Source: Geosiphon pyriformis
Lineage: Eukaryota > Glomeromycota > Glomeromycetes > Archaeosporales > Geosiphonaceae
Length of the DNA: 62,369 nucleotides
Reading direction: 5' to 3'
Assembly (NCBI GenBank): GCA_016748015.1
Contig: JAAOMT010000134.1
Coordinates: forward strand, 1 to 62,369
Position 1 is the first letter of the stretch, and each line of letters opens with the position of its first letter. The position numbers and the translations under genes are program-made. This document shows positions 1-11,068 of this stretch, one piece after another. Below the pieces are notes generated by a model. That model was given only the letters and a program-made list of their open reading frames with translations. It was not told the DNA's origin and did not search any database.

Positions 1-1330
1 GCCAATCAAAGCAATACTATAAATCTATTTTGACAAAAATTATACAATCAACATCTAAAAAAAATCACACAATTTACACAAATCAAAATCAACACTATAT
101 ACTTTTACAATCCCAAGCAATTTAACAACACTATCTGAAAACAGAAATAATAGATCATAGATTATTGGAGACATAAAATTATCCTATACAATCAAACAAT
201 TTCTTTTTATAAAAGTTCTGTACTGTAATCTTACCAATTATACCTCAATATAATGAATTATTCTTAAGTCTTATACCAAATTAACAATTTTTCTGCCAGC
301 AATTTTAGAACAGCCAAAAACAAACACAGTCTTTAAATATTATTTCTTAATTATAAAATCTTTATATACAGCAATATATATAACATTATTAAATACACAT
401 AAGAAAAACATTTATAAAACATAAAATAATGACAAGTTCAAGCCTAATATAAAATTTTATTGACCTAAATGTTTATTAAATAGATCCTTACAAACAGCAG
501 AATCTATTCACATGTAAAAAAGTAATTAAAAAGTTTTACTTCCTTATAATAAAAACATAATATACTAGAATACTCTTTATTATATAGACACTTATGTACA
601 ATAATTAACAAATAATAATATAAAATCTTTATGAAATATGAACATAAACCAATAATAGCTTTATATATAAAACTAAAAGTTATATACAAGTCAGAATACC
701 AAACTAATAATGTTTAAGTCCAGTTCACATCTTTAATCATGTTTTTATTAATAGTATTAAATCTAAATTCAACTTTTCAATAAGCATGACAAATAGTTCT
801 AAAAACATTTTGAATAAAATAGTAAGTATTTCCAAAAACTGTTACTTTTTTAGCTTTAATATACTTCTCTTTAACACAAATAGAAAACACCAAATTTAAA
901 TGTAATGCTAAGTCAGCTAGCTTATTAATATACTTATTATTGAAGACATCTAAATGATTTTTTACTTTGAACCAAAAAACAACAAGTTTTTTATATTTGA
1001 TAAAATTTATAATACTGTATCTTTTAAGCCAGCAACAATTGCAAAAGTCTAAAAAGAGCATATTTAATTCTGCAACATAGGCATTTAAAGTGGTTTGGCT
1101 ATTTAAGTATATAATAACAATATTAAAAGCTAGAGCACACTTTAAGGCTAAAGCTATTGTCTATAACTCTACCAAAGTAAAGAAGACCAAACCACTAATC
1201 TTAACATCTATACTCAAATTCAGATTAGCAAAAAACACAACTGTACTGTACCTCAAGTTATGTATATTTAAATTTTTTAATAATTCATTAGTATAAATCT
1301 CTATAACATTCAACAAAACAACACTTTACT
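1..1330 (-). pseudogene. L1 ORF2 C-terminal tail and RNase H remnant
   Basis: Remnant of the ORF2 C-terminus. The stretch read from 1061 down to 777 matches the end of the L2 RNase H domain: L2 has VKVKDHSSVLGNEHANKLA, here FKVKNHLDVFNNKYINKLA, followed in both by a conserved HDVFRSVY-like segment. In intact LINEs RNase H removes the RNA template strand. Many stops and frameshifts leave no usable frame. The final catalytic Asp expected in the HAD/HAN motif is Asn, as in L2. Confidence 0.75.
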
Positions 1331-1527
1331 ATTAAAAGATTACTGGAATTAAAAATATCCAAAAGCCATATATTACTATTGAATAAACAGTTAGCAAAAT
1401 ATAAGACAACTTTAACCAAATAATTACATATCAATTTAAATCAAACAGGAACCAGATCTTTAAAATTGAGTTTTTTTCAATAACAAAAGCTCTTTTAATT
1501 AAAAATTAACTTTTTTTTATTGTATAG

Positions 1528-3300
1528 TTATTTAACAAAAGCAATACCAAATCTTTTAAATAAGTAAAAAATATTATAAAACATTGAATTTTTTAAAACA
1601 GAAGACATTAAAGTGCCACCAAAAAATTGAAATACAGAAGACAAATTGTTCACAAAAGATATATTATAATCCAAAAAAATTTTTACTATACCAGCCAAAA
1701 AATTGTTAATCAGATTAATTTTCAACTTTACAGAACATTGCAAAGGATTAATAGGAAACCAACTTAATACTTGCAAATTCAGAGCTCTATAATTAAACAA
1801 GTAATTAAAAACACTATTAGCATTTGAAAAACTTAAAACAAAAGTTATTTTACTCTTTACTTGTATTTGTTTAAATGTTTTTAAGTTATATAATAACAAA
1901 TAATAAAGAGCTTTATTAAAAAAATCTTTTAACAAGTTAGTTTTTATTCTCAAATCTTTTTTGATTAGCATATTTTACTTGTTGTACATACTTCTAAAGA
2001 TAAAACTAAATTAAGTTTTATAACTAATAATAGATTGTAATACAGTTAAGACTAAATAAAAAAATTGTTTGTCCAAAATAGTTTTTTTTAGAATTATGTT
2101 AATAAAAAATCTAATATTCAAATAAGCTTTTATTAAACTTGGTTTAGATAAATCTTCTAAAGACAAAAAAATATCCAAATATCTATAAGACTCTTTTTTC
2201 TATGTAATAAAGATTGGCAGACTACTTATTAACAAAAAAACATTTCTAACTTTTTAATTAATAAAAATTACTATAGTTTTTTTATTGTTAATTAAGATGT
2301 TATTAATCTTGAAAAATTTACTTACAATATTTAAAATATATTAAATAGTAGTCTAACTTCTCCTTACTCAAATTATATTATTAACAAAAGCACTAGCCAT
2401 TAAGTAGAAAGTCAATTTAGATTAGTTTTTTATTTTGTCAATCTGGCAATAAAATTAGTATTAATATAATAACTCTACAAGTTTTTATGTTTTTTAACTT
2501 TATATAAAAGAGAGTTATAAAAAATTCTTCAAAATAAAAAAAAAAAAATTTTATTCTAATTTAGACTATTATGTACCTGGTATTCATTAATATGTTTATA
2601 ATTTGTTATAATCTAATTAATTCTATTATTATAGATACTACCAAAAAATTTAATAAATTGCTTACACATTTTTATCTTAATCAAACTATTTTTTAAGTAA
2701 TACCAACCAACAGAATTATAGGCTTTTCATATATTTTGCAAGACTAATCAAAGTTCATAATTCTTTTTCAATACTATTTTTATTACTAAGCCTATTATAA
2801 AAATAAAAAACTGAATAATAGTATCCTTAAATACAGAAAAACTGTTATTATAAAGAACATTAAATCTATTGCAAACTAATAAAATTCTATTTAAAAGTAA
2901 TTTTAAAAATTTTTTTCAAGTAGTTTCAATTAAAGCAATTGATTTGGTATTTGTTAAAACTTTTTTTTCATTTATAAGATTTAGAATCATTAATACTTAG
3001 ACCTCTTTTTAAGATTAAAGTATAGATTTATATACTAAACAAAAATTTAGAAGATTTAAGAGCATTACAAAAACAGAAGCATTGTAATGTTTTTAAAGTT
3101 TATTAGTAATATTAAACAAATCAGCAGCTTTTCTATTTGGCAAGTTTTTAATTATCTGCAATATATTATCATAAATAATAGTATTTATAATATTGAAGAA
3201 AACATTATTATTAACATAAGCTAATAGCAGATACTAATAACACTACATATTAGAAACATTGTTCAAAATCAACTTTTTTTATTCAACTCTCTATTATTAT
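1528..3300 (-). pseudogene. L1 ORF2 reverse transcriptase remnant
   Basis: Degenerate LINE reverse transcriptase. The frame 1971-1528 aligns with the region after the RT palm in L2 (37847-37311), sharing the LYNLKxFxQIQxxSK core. The catalytic FVDD motif should lie at 2388-2377 and reads FVNN, followed two codons later by TGA where a Trp is expected (the same TGA occurs in L2). Both catalytic aspartates of this motif are gone. Multiple further stops. Confidence 0.72.
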
Positions 3301-3389
3301 ATTAATCTTAAATTTGACTTTATCAAAATTTAGAACCAATTTATTATTAACAACTAAATAGTTTAAAACTACCTTCTAAAATAAATGTT

Positions 3390-4275
3390 TCAATACACTT
3401 TTAATTGTATAACCCTTATTGACAGTAAAACTATTTATTTACTTGTTAGTAATAAACTTGATATTTAATTTTTTAGCTCTTAGTAATTTGGCAAGCTTAA
3501 AAGCATAATAGAATTTTCTTGTACTAGATAGAACAAACTTTACACAATTAAAATTAATACCAATTTTTAATAAAATTTAAAAACTTAAAGCCTTATCATT
3601 ATTCAAAACCATCCAGTAGCTTATCAAAAAAACTAACTTATTACTGGTTTTTATATATAAAGTCTTGACTATTTTTAACATTAAAACTTCTAACTTTTGA
3701 AATCTAAAAGATTTTTTAATATAAATATTATTAAAATTTTTGAATTATTTTTTTTTGAATGTTTTATTGGCCAATAAACTTATTATATTACAAATAACAA
3801 CTTATATTATATTTATATCTAAGAAACTTTTAGATATAACAAACTTATCAAAAAAAATTGCAGTATTAATTATCATAATATTCTTAAATCTGTCTTATTT
3901 TGTATTATTAGCACTTTTAAAATCAAACTTTCAACAGTTTTTGTTTGTTTGCTTACAAAAAAAGTTCAATTACACATCTAGCAAATCATCCAAACTCATA
4001 AAAACAGAAATGTTTAATAATTAGTGTTAAAGTGCTCCTCAAAATCCAAAACATTATAATCTATTATTACATTAATTAAATTTGAGAAAAAAAATATAAA
4101 TCAATTGTTTTTTTGGCACTTCTAGAATTTTTTTATGTTAAGAATTTTGCAACTAAGCTTCTCATTAAAGAATTAACCAGCCTTAAATCAAAGCATTTTT
4201 TAAAACTAACACACTTGTAAGAACTATTTTTATTGAAATTACCATCCAAAATTACAAATAAAATTTTATTTACAG
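3390..4275 (-). pseudogene. L1 ORF2 endonuclease, C-terminal part
   Basis: Matches the L2 segment 39300-39830 between RT and the AP-endonuclease core. Just left of the break, codons read on the minus strand give DGNFNKN where L2 has GGDFNKD, the endonuclease DFN catalytic motif, so its Asp is mutated to Asn. Element A inserted a few codons upstream of this motif, splitting the endonuclease; its N-terminal half is at 34118 onward. Confidence 0.65.
4272..4275. repeat. Target-site duplication of element A (left copy)
   Basis: ACAG immediately before the TGTTACC terminus at 4276; the matching ACAG is at 34114-34117 immediately after the GTAACA terminus. The next outward bases differ, which fixes the duplication at 4 bp. 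Confidence 0.85.
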
Positions 4276-4474
4276 TGTTACCAGTAGAATTTTAGCTATT
4301 AATTAGCACGAAATTACTCTTATAATTCCTATTATCAATTAGCATATAGTATCATTATTTCGATTATCACTTATTATTTAATCAAATTATCAAATATTAT
4401 TACTCAATTAATAATCCAATTTGTACTCTAGAAATTAAGATGATCAAATTACACAATACTCTGAACTATTTAAT

Positions 4475-4585
4475 ATAGTTAAAATTCGCCGAAATTAATG
4501 AAAATTTGCCGAAATTAATGAAAATTGGCCAAAATAATCAAATAGTTCAGTAAAATAACTTGTAGTTTGCTGAAATGTATCTTTA
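4475..4585 (+). repeat. Family-1 U3 tandem repeats (GCCGAAAT core)
   Basis: Degenerate units of about 22 bp with the core GTTTGCCGAAAT or close variants, e.g. TTCGCCGAAATTAATG then TTTGCCGAAATTAATG. The equivalent array is in every family-1 LTR here (about 6745-6860, 25740-25845, 33355-33455, 59985-60115). It sits upstream of the TATA-like box, so it may act as an enhancer; that role is inferred. Confidence 0.7.
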
Positions 4586-4647
4586 ATTCACCCAAATTGT
4601 AGCAAAAAGAAAAATACAAGTTCAAAGACTAGTACTACAACAAGTTG

Positions 4648-4655
4648 TATAAAAG
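4648..4655 (+). promoter_or_regulatory. TATA box of family-1 LTR (A)
   Basis: TATAAAAG downstream of the U3 repeats. The same TTGTATAAAAGAAGA context recurs at 60156 in H and, inverted, at about 6682-6689 in B. Position and conservation suggest the element's core promoter. Confidence 0.6.
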
Positions 4656-5267
4656 AAGAGCTTCTCTTTTCAAAAAAATGTATCTTTTTATAGTATCTTA
4701 CTATAACATCCTACCTTAGATATCTTAATTGAAACAAATCACCTTTTATACATTCAAATAAAAATTAAATATTTGAAAAACAAATCCTTAAAATTATTAC
4801 ACTTGAAATTCTCTCAACACAACTAACGTTTTGAAATTGATTAGCTACCAATTTCAATAAACTGTTAGTGACTCCAGGCCTGAATAGAAAACATTTCTCT
4901 TAATAAAATTCTATTTCTTTTATATTTTTTTTATTTTTTTTTTATTTTTTTATTATAATTATTAGGGTAGCCTACAGACGAGATTCCTGTAGAAGAGTTG
5001 ACTTTTACAGCAAAGTAACTACACATTTTTAGTAAGCTTTCAGATGAGCAATTCTTGGAAAAGAATTAATGTTTACTACAATGTAACTATATAAAGTAAC
5101 TGGCAAGGAATTGGCCATTCCATTTATAAGCCCAGCAGTTCAAATTATAGGAGATAATTTGAAGATAAAAGTTATTGGAGGTCCAACTACTTTCTGAAAA
5201 TGTGAATTTACAGCAAATCAACATTAATAACATTTAAGAAAAGAAACCAAAAACCTCTGGTAACATT

Positions 5268-5279
5268 TGGTGCTCTCTC
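5268..5279 (+). other. Primer-binding site of element A
   Basis: TGGTGCTCTCTC two bases after the LTR. It starts with TGG as expected for pairing to a tRNA CCA end. The same TGGTGCTCTC follows the LTRs of C, E and H and (with one change) B and F, so all three families use the same primer. I could not identify the tRNA. Confidence 0.65.
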
Positions 5280-5310
5280 ATGGAAATAACACAACAACAA
5301 CAAATTCAAA

Positions 5311-6099
5311 GTGGTGATTACACCAGACACAACAACTCTAGAGTATTATCAGTCAATCTATACATACTGCAAGCAAAGATTTAACATCTAAGACGAAATT
5401 GAAATTTTCAAGAAATCACTATACTAATACATTGAAAATTGCATCAACAACTATCTTTTTGGAAACTACAATATTTCAGAAGTCAGAAACAACCTCTACA
5501 ATAATTTAGTACACTATTCACAATTGGAAACAGAAGATTTAAACAGTGAAACACTTGCTACCTACTTCCAAGAACTTAATTTTAACATTATTGAGTATTG
5601 TGAAAAAAAATACCCAGTACAGCCCAAATACTCTCTTGACTTTGAATCAAAAACAGAAACAAGCAACAAAGACAAACAAAAAGTAAAACAATATTTAAGA
5701 ACGATTCCAAATACTCCAATACTACCAAAAACAACTGCCAAACACTTGCAAACACCTGAACAAGGAACCAGTATCAAAATACTACTTTCTATTATACCAT
5801 TTCTAATTTCACTTATTCGACCATAAACACCAAATTCACCACTCAACCATTTCTCCAGACCAAAAGATTTTCAGTCACCTAAAAATCCTATTCAATAGCA
5901 GGAACCAATATCAACCAGCACCAATATTATTGATTACCTACAAGAAAACAAAAGTAATTATTCAGAGAACTTGGAAAGTGAAGAAACTGAGTCAGAACAA
6001 AAAAAAACTACAGAAAATGAAGAAAAAATGGCAACTGCTTACATTGCGAAGATACTAGAATTCACTAGTAAAGACAATGATACCAGTCCTCAAGAATGG
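5311..6099 (+). pseudogene. Element A gag, N-terminal part
   Basis: Codes for the N-terminal third of family-1 Gag, from VVITPDTTTLEYYQSIY at 5311, matching VATTPDTTTLEYYQSIY in B and H. It covers the region with NFNIIEYCEKKYPVQ (frame from 5524) and the acidic stretch at 5971. Stops interrupt it. It ends at codon W of SPQEW where B inserted; the rest is at 26042. No in-frame ATG precedes the conserved start. Confidence 0.8.
6096..6099. repeat. Target-site duplication of element B (left copy)
   Basis: ATGG before TGTTACC at 6100; the second ATGG is at 26038-26041 directly after GGTAACA. It includes a conserved Trp codon (TGG) of the element A gag. Confidence 0.85.
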
Positions 6100-7060
6100 T
6101 GTTACCAGAAGTTTTTGGTCTCTTCTTGTATGTTTGTTGTAATGCTGTTAATTCACAGCTATGGGAAGTGTTTGAACCTCTGATACTGAATTTTATCTTC
6201 AAATTATCTCCTATAATTTGAACCGCTGGGCTTATAAGTGGAATGGCCAATTCTGTGCCAGTTACTTGTGTAGTTACATTATAGTAAACATCAACTTTTT
6301 CCCAGGAATTGCTCGTCTGGAAGCTCACTAAAAATGTGTAGTTACTTTGCTGTGAAAGTCAACTCTTCTACAGGAATCTTGTCTATAGACTACCCTAATG
6401 ATTGTAAAAAGAAAAGAAAAGAAAAATAAAAAAAATATAAAAGAAATAGGATTTTATTAAGGGAAACGTTTTCTATCTAGGCCTGGAATCACTAACAGTT
6501 TACTGAAATTGGTAGCTAATCAATTTTGAAATGTTAGTTGGGTTTTGGAGATTTTTCAAGTACAATAATTAAAAAAATTTGGTTTTTCGAATTATTTGAT
6601 ATTTTTTTTTTTGTGTGTATAGGAATGGTTTTAAGAGATAAATCTAAAGTAAGATACATTTTCTCAAAGAGAGAAGCTCTTCTTTTATACAACTTGTTGT
6701 AACACTATTCTATAAACTTGAACTTTGCTATTTTCTATAATTTTGCTGAACTAAAGATACATTTTGGTAAACTACAAGTTATTTCTGTGAGCTATTAGAT
6801 ATTTTGGTAAACTATCAATTATTTCGGCAAATTCCTACAAATTTTGGCAAACTTTTTGAATGTTACATAGTTTGGGGTATTGTATGATTGATCATTGTAA
6901 TTAGGTTATATTTGTGTTATGTACAAATTGAGTTATTAATTAAATGATAATTTTGGATATTTTGCTAATGTAATAAGTGATAATTTGAAATGCAAATTAA
7001 TAATAAAAATTATAAAGGTAATTTCATGCTAAGCAATATCTCTAATTTTGTCTGGTAACA
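6100..7060 (-). repeat. 3' LTR of element B (family 1)
   Basis: 961 bp, TGTTACC to GGTAACA, reverse complement of the LTRs of A and H. Its first 32 bp in element orientation (7060-7029) also encode the C-terminus of ORF3. A polypurine tract adjoins it at 7061. Confidence 0.92.
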
Positions 7061-7748
7061 TAACCTCCTCCTTAAGACTGAGCTCCATTAAAGTCCAAGT
7101 ACTGTCTGTAATTTCCAGATAGTAATCCAAGATTATTGAAGAAATTTGGTCTGAAAATTTTTGAAATTCCAGTTCTGTAAGCTTTCTAATATATTGAATC
7201 TTCAAGGATTGTAAAATTGGGTTTTGTAGGATGTTTTCACAGGTATGAAATAGGTCATAAAGTCTAAGAGCAGCTCTTAGTTTATAATAACTGTTTGTAG
7301 GTTCAGCTGTTGTCTTGAATTTGTTATAGAGTTGTTTCCAAATAGCTTCTTTTGTGAGATTTGCTGCTGTAAGCTCCCATTTTTGTTCGTGAAGTGTTTT
7401 TCCAATGTAGAAATATCTATATATTGGAGTATAGTCATAGTTTTCTTCATTAAAACACAGTTGAAGTTTTTGTTGAATAGTAGCATTTGGTGGAATACTA
7501 ATAGGAGTGAGCATTAAGTTTTCTCTTAAAGCAAGCTTTAAAAGTTTTGGCAGGTGAATTCCAGAATAACTTCTTGTATTCTTCTTATATGAGTGATATT
7601 TTCATGAATTTGGGACTAAATTTGTAATTACTTCTGTTTGGGTATAATTAATGTGGTTTCCAGTAACAGTAATAGATAATTCGGGTATTGTTTTTAAAGC
7701 TAACATTAGTTTTTGGGATAATTGTTGAATGTTTTAAGGAATAGTCAT
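7029..7748 (-). pseudogene. Element B ORF3, unknown protein downstream of integrase
   Basis: Separate reading frame 3' of pol, starting at ATG 7748 (MTIP) and ending at TAG 7029 inside the 3' LTR. About 239 residues, with early stops (codon 5 and about codon 50); the last 161 residues (7514-7029) are uninterrupted. Recognisable parts are PPNATIQQKL, YRYFYIGKTLHEQKWEL and RKLTELEFQKFSDQI. It is homologous to ORF3 of A (32467-33174) and more distantly to that of C (16041-16670). A spacer of about 120 bp with several stops separates it from the integrase stop at 7869. I recognise no domain: it is charged, probably helical, with no signal peptide or membrane segment. Not obviously an envelope protein. 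Confidence 0.75.
7061..7076 (-). other. Polypurine tract of element B
   Basis: On the minus strand CTTAAGGAGGAGGTTA directly abuts the 3' LTR, the expected plus-strand primer position. It also encodes the LKEEV part of ORF3. Element A has TGAGGAGGAAATTA at the same place. Confidence 0.7.
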
Positions 7749-7868
7749 TATAAGAGATTTGAAAATAAAAGAAAATTATTTTTTGGTGTATGGGTTTTTA
7801 TATTATTTTTGCTTTGTTTTTGTGAGATTGTTTCTAAATTATAAGGAGATAATTATAATAAATTTAAG

Positions 7869-9060
7869 TTAAGTGTTCAAGTTGGGAGGTTGTTTAATAA
7901 CAATGATTGGTTTTAAATTTCGAAGAATATTTTTGGGATTGATTAAAGAAGAATGACCAATTTGTAAAATTAATGGTTCAGAATTGTTTTTGGAATTATA
8001 GTGTTTCAAACAATCTCCATGTGCAACTTTTGCTAGGATTTTGTCATCAAGTCTTAGCTTGTATGATCCATTGCCTAGAACTTTATGAATAAAGAATGGT
8101 CCATCCCATTTATTTTCAAATTTCCCACTCCATTGTTTTTTAGCTTTAGTTCTGTGTAAGAGAACTTTGTTTCCAATTTTAAATTTATTGGTGACTGGTG
8201 GCAATTTGTTGTCATGCCATTCTTTTTGTTAAGCTTGGAAGTATTCAATATGGGTGGCTGCTATTCATCATTTTCCTTCTAGTGTGCTAAGCAGAGTGTA
8301 GGCTCTTCATTGAAATGTTTTCTGGAAATTGTTTTTATTGATTGGTTGTGCTGGGTATGTTTCTACTGTGAAATTAATTGATAATGTTGCTGTCCTTCTG
8401 TAAGTTAAATCAAATGGTGTGTGTTTTGTGGTATCTTGTTTTAGTGTCCTATATGCTAGTAACACTGATGGAATAAAAATATCTCATTCTTGCTCAAAAT
8501 CAGTTGAGACTTTGGCTAATAATTCACACAGTGTCCTATTAAAACGTTTCACAAGCCCATTTGTTTATGGATGGTAGGGCGAAGATAATAGTCTCTTAAC
8601 ATTAAATCATTCACAAATTTCCTGGATTAAATTGTTCACAAAATGTGTTCCTTGATCAGATAAAAGTTCTATTGAGCATCCATGTCTACAAATGATGTTT
8701 TCGTAGATAAAGTTTGCTACTAATTTTGCATCTGCTCGTTGAATGGCTTTGGCTTTAGACCATTTGGTGAGATAGTCTACAGCTACTGCAATATAATGGT
8801 TTCCTTGATTTGTGATAGGTAGTGGTCCAACTAAATTGATACCAACTTGGTCAAAAGGCTGTCCAACTTTGATTGGATTTAAAGATTCTGTAGGGCGTGT
8901 TCCTCCTCTTCTTTGACAACTATCACAAGAGTCAACATATTAATGTATGTCTCTTCTTATTTGGGGCCAAAAGTAGTGTTTTAATGTTCTTTGGGTGGTA
9001 TTATCTTTTTCTAAATGTGCTGATGAAGGATCTGAGTGCATGTTGTATAAGATAGTTTCT
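7869..9060 (-). pseudogene. Element B integrase (broken)
   Basis: Inserts element cDNA into the genome. Read from about 9060 leftward: an HHCC zinc module including CDSCQRRGGTRPTE, the catalytic core with INLVGPLPIT, LLSDQGTHF and GLVKRFNRTL, then a C-terminal domain ending at 7869. The C-terminal domain has FKIGNKVLLHRTKAKKQWSG and a GPY/F-like WDGPFFIHKVLGNGSYKL (intact frame 8204-7869). Two of three catalytic acids are lost: D to N (INLV; IDLV in A and C) and E to K (LVKRF; LVERF in C). Several in-frame stops. Confidence 0.85.
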
Positions 9061-9259
9061 TTTTCATGTTCTTGTATTAATTAGAGTGATTTGTTTGGAT
9101 TTCTGGAGTTTTGATAATAAATGATGTTGTTGTGTAGGAAGTATTGTTTGGCTTGTTGTTGTAACCAATGTTTTTCATTTGGGGACCAATCTGTTGGGAT
9201 TGTTAATGTCTCCAAATATTGTTTAAGATTGTTGTAGTTTTCGGGGTTCATTGTTTGTC

Positions 9260-10620
9260 GTTTTGTTGCTGTTATTTCAAATGGGTGTTGGTTTTGTGTT
9301 CTAATCTTGTCTCATTCTTGAGAGACAATCAATGTTGGTGTGGAGTTTTCCTGGTTTATGGTGTACAATATATCAGTAGTTGGCTAAAAATCCTGTCCAT
9401 TGGGTTTGTTTGATGTTCAGCTGAGTGTTTTTGTTCTGAAGCCATTTGAGTCCAATATTATCAGTGATAATATTAAATTCCTTTGGCCAGAGATAAAGAT
9501 TGAAATGATGTAGGGCCCAAATTACAGCTGCTGTTTCCAATTCAGTGGCAGGGTAATTTTTTTCAGCTGGTTTTAATGTTCTGCTGGCATAAGCAATTAC
9601 TCACTCATTTCCTTGGTTATTTAATTGTGACAAAATGGCACCAAAAGCAGTATAAGAAGCATTAGTGGCTAGTCAAAACCGGTTATTGAAGTCTGGGTAG
9701 GCAAGAATTGGAGCTGTTGTCAGCTTTTCTTTGAGAATTTTAAAAGCTTTTTGGTGTTCGGTAGTCCATTTGTATTCAACATTTTTGGTGGTGAGCTGGT
9801 TGAAGGGTTTTGCAATTTTCGAGAATCCTTTAATAAACTTCCGATAGTAGAATGCTAATCCGATAAATCCTCTTAGTTCTGTGGTATTTCGAGGAGTTTT
9901 GAAATTTTTGACAGTGCTGATTTTTCTGGGATCAGGTTTAATTCTATCTTTGCTAACAATGTGACCAAAAAAAGCCAAACTTGTTTTTCCGAAGTAGCAT
10001 TTTTTGATGTTCAGTTTCAATCCTGCTTTCCGTAATCATTGAAAAACTTCTCGCAGGTGTTTTAAGTGTAGTTTAAAAGATGGTGAATAAACATCAGTAT
10101 CATTGAGATAGACAACTACTGATTTCCAAAGAAGGCCTTTGTAAACAACATCCATGAGTCTTTGGTGTATTGCATAATCTGAAAGGCATTATGTTGAACT
10201 CATAGTTTTTTTTTTGAATGGTAAATGCTGTTTTGGGGTGATCTTTGGGATCTATGACAACTTGCCAGTATTCACTCTCTAAATCTAATGTCAAGAAGTA
10301 TTTGGACTTCCCAAGGGCATCTAACATGTTATTGATTCAGAAAAGAGAGTAGGCATCTCTAATGGTGATGCTGTTAAGTTGTCGATAATCAACACAAAAT
10401 CGTATTTTTCCATTTTTCTTTTTAACTAGGACCACAGGTGAAGCCCATGGACTCATTGATGGTTGAATAAGCCCATTGTTAAGCATTCATTGCACTTCTT
10501 CTTGGATAAATTAATGACTTTCTGGAGCAACTCAGTAGGCTTGTTGTCGCCTTGGTTTGGCATCTCCTGTGTAGATTTGGTGTTGAACCAAATTGGTTCT
10601 TCTTAAGTCATTGTTGTTTT
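9260..10620 (-). pseudogene. Element B reverse transcriptase and RNase H (broken)
   Basis: Copies element RNA into DNA. In order on the minus strand: [25 protein letters not shown] spans the N-terminal RT motifs (about 10450-10360). The palm has LTLDLESEYWQ (motif A Asp kept). The active-site YxDD reads YLND at 10110-10099. Then AGLKLNIKKCYFGKTSLAFF and the RNase H region from FKILKEKL to about 9260. A frameshift near 10160 joins two frames (10327-10100 and 10020-9673), and there are further stops. Confidence 0.85.
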
Positions 10621-11068
10621 CAGCAAAAATATCGGCAAATTCTGCAATTAGTTCTTTGAGCTGGTTCTGTTGTTGTGGTTCAAGTTGTTCTATGTTAATT
10701 CAAGATAGTTTTTCTATGACAACATGGTAGTTTTCAGAGCTGGGGTTTGGGTTGATTTTTGGTAGTGAATGTCCAATAATTTCAGAGAAATCGGAAACTG
10801 TTTGGGGTAATTCTGATTAAAAGATATTACTGTAAATAACTCCAATTTCTAAGTTATTTAATAAAACTATAGGGAAATTGTTGGGATTGTAAAAATTAAC
10901 TCAGATTTTCTTTGTTTTTTTTGGAATATAAATGTTTGGAATCGAGATATTATGTTCCAAGCAGATTTGTTCATTGGACTCAAAAATTTGTTGTGTGGTT
11001 GTTGGCTTTTCACAAGTGTAAATTTCAGGGTGTTCTCCAAAGAGTGAAATGGTAATTGGTTGTGGAAG
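10621..11068 (-). pseudogene. Element B linker between dUTPase and RT
   Basis: Coding remnant continuous with the dUTPase frame: stretches such as IYIPKKTKKI and QLKELIAEFADIFAENNNDL precede the RT. The last is the usual lead-in of Ty3-type RTs (QL..LL..F.DIFA). Stops break it. No separate domain is recognised. Confidence 0.55.

Larger units (their letters stand above)
1..4275 (-). mobile_element. LINE L1, piece 1 of 4 (ORF2 3' two-thirds)
   Basis: Old non-LTR retrotransposon on the minus strand. From left to right it runs from the ORF2 C-terminus through RNase H and RT into the endonuclease, and aligns by eye along its length with the better preserved L2 at 35577-39830. It stops abruptly at 4275, where the family-1 LTR of element A begins. 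The homologous sequence resumes at 34118 after A and the duplicated ACAG, so this is one LINE interrupted by A. It is very AT-rich and has many stops. The 3' end lies at or just beyond the window edge. Confidence 0.88.
4276..5265 (+). repeat. 5' LTR of element A (family 1)
   Basis: 990-bp LTR with terminal inverted repeats TGTTACC and GGTAACA. It aligns along its length with 33155-34113 and with the family-1 LTRs of B and H. Relative to its partner it has an extra ~22-bp unit in the U3 tandem repeat around 4490-4525 and a longer T-rich run near 4930. It holds a TATA-like box and is followed at once by the primer-binding site. Confidence 0.92.

Noticed and set aside
504-1296. Short open frames on both strands in the first 1.3 kb
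   Set aside because: Except for the RNase H remnant (1061-777) these are chance frames in AT-rich LINE sequence; the plus-strand frame 1090-1296 is antisense to ORF2.
6100-7060. Reading 6100-7060 as the 3' LTR of element A, making a short element 4276-7060
   Set aside because: It is in the opposite orientation, has its own ATGG duplication with 26038, and gag of A continues at 26042.
7029-7748. ORF3 as a retroviral-type envelope gene
   Set aside because: No signal peptide, membrane span, furin-like site or Cys pattern; composition is that of a soluble helical protein.
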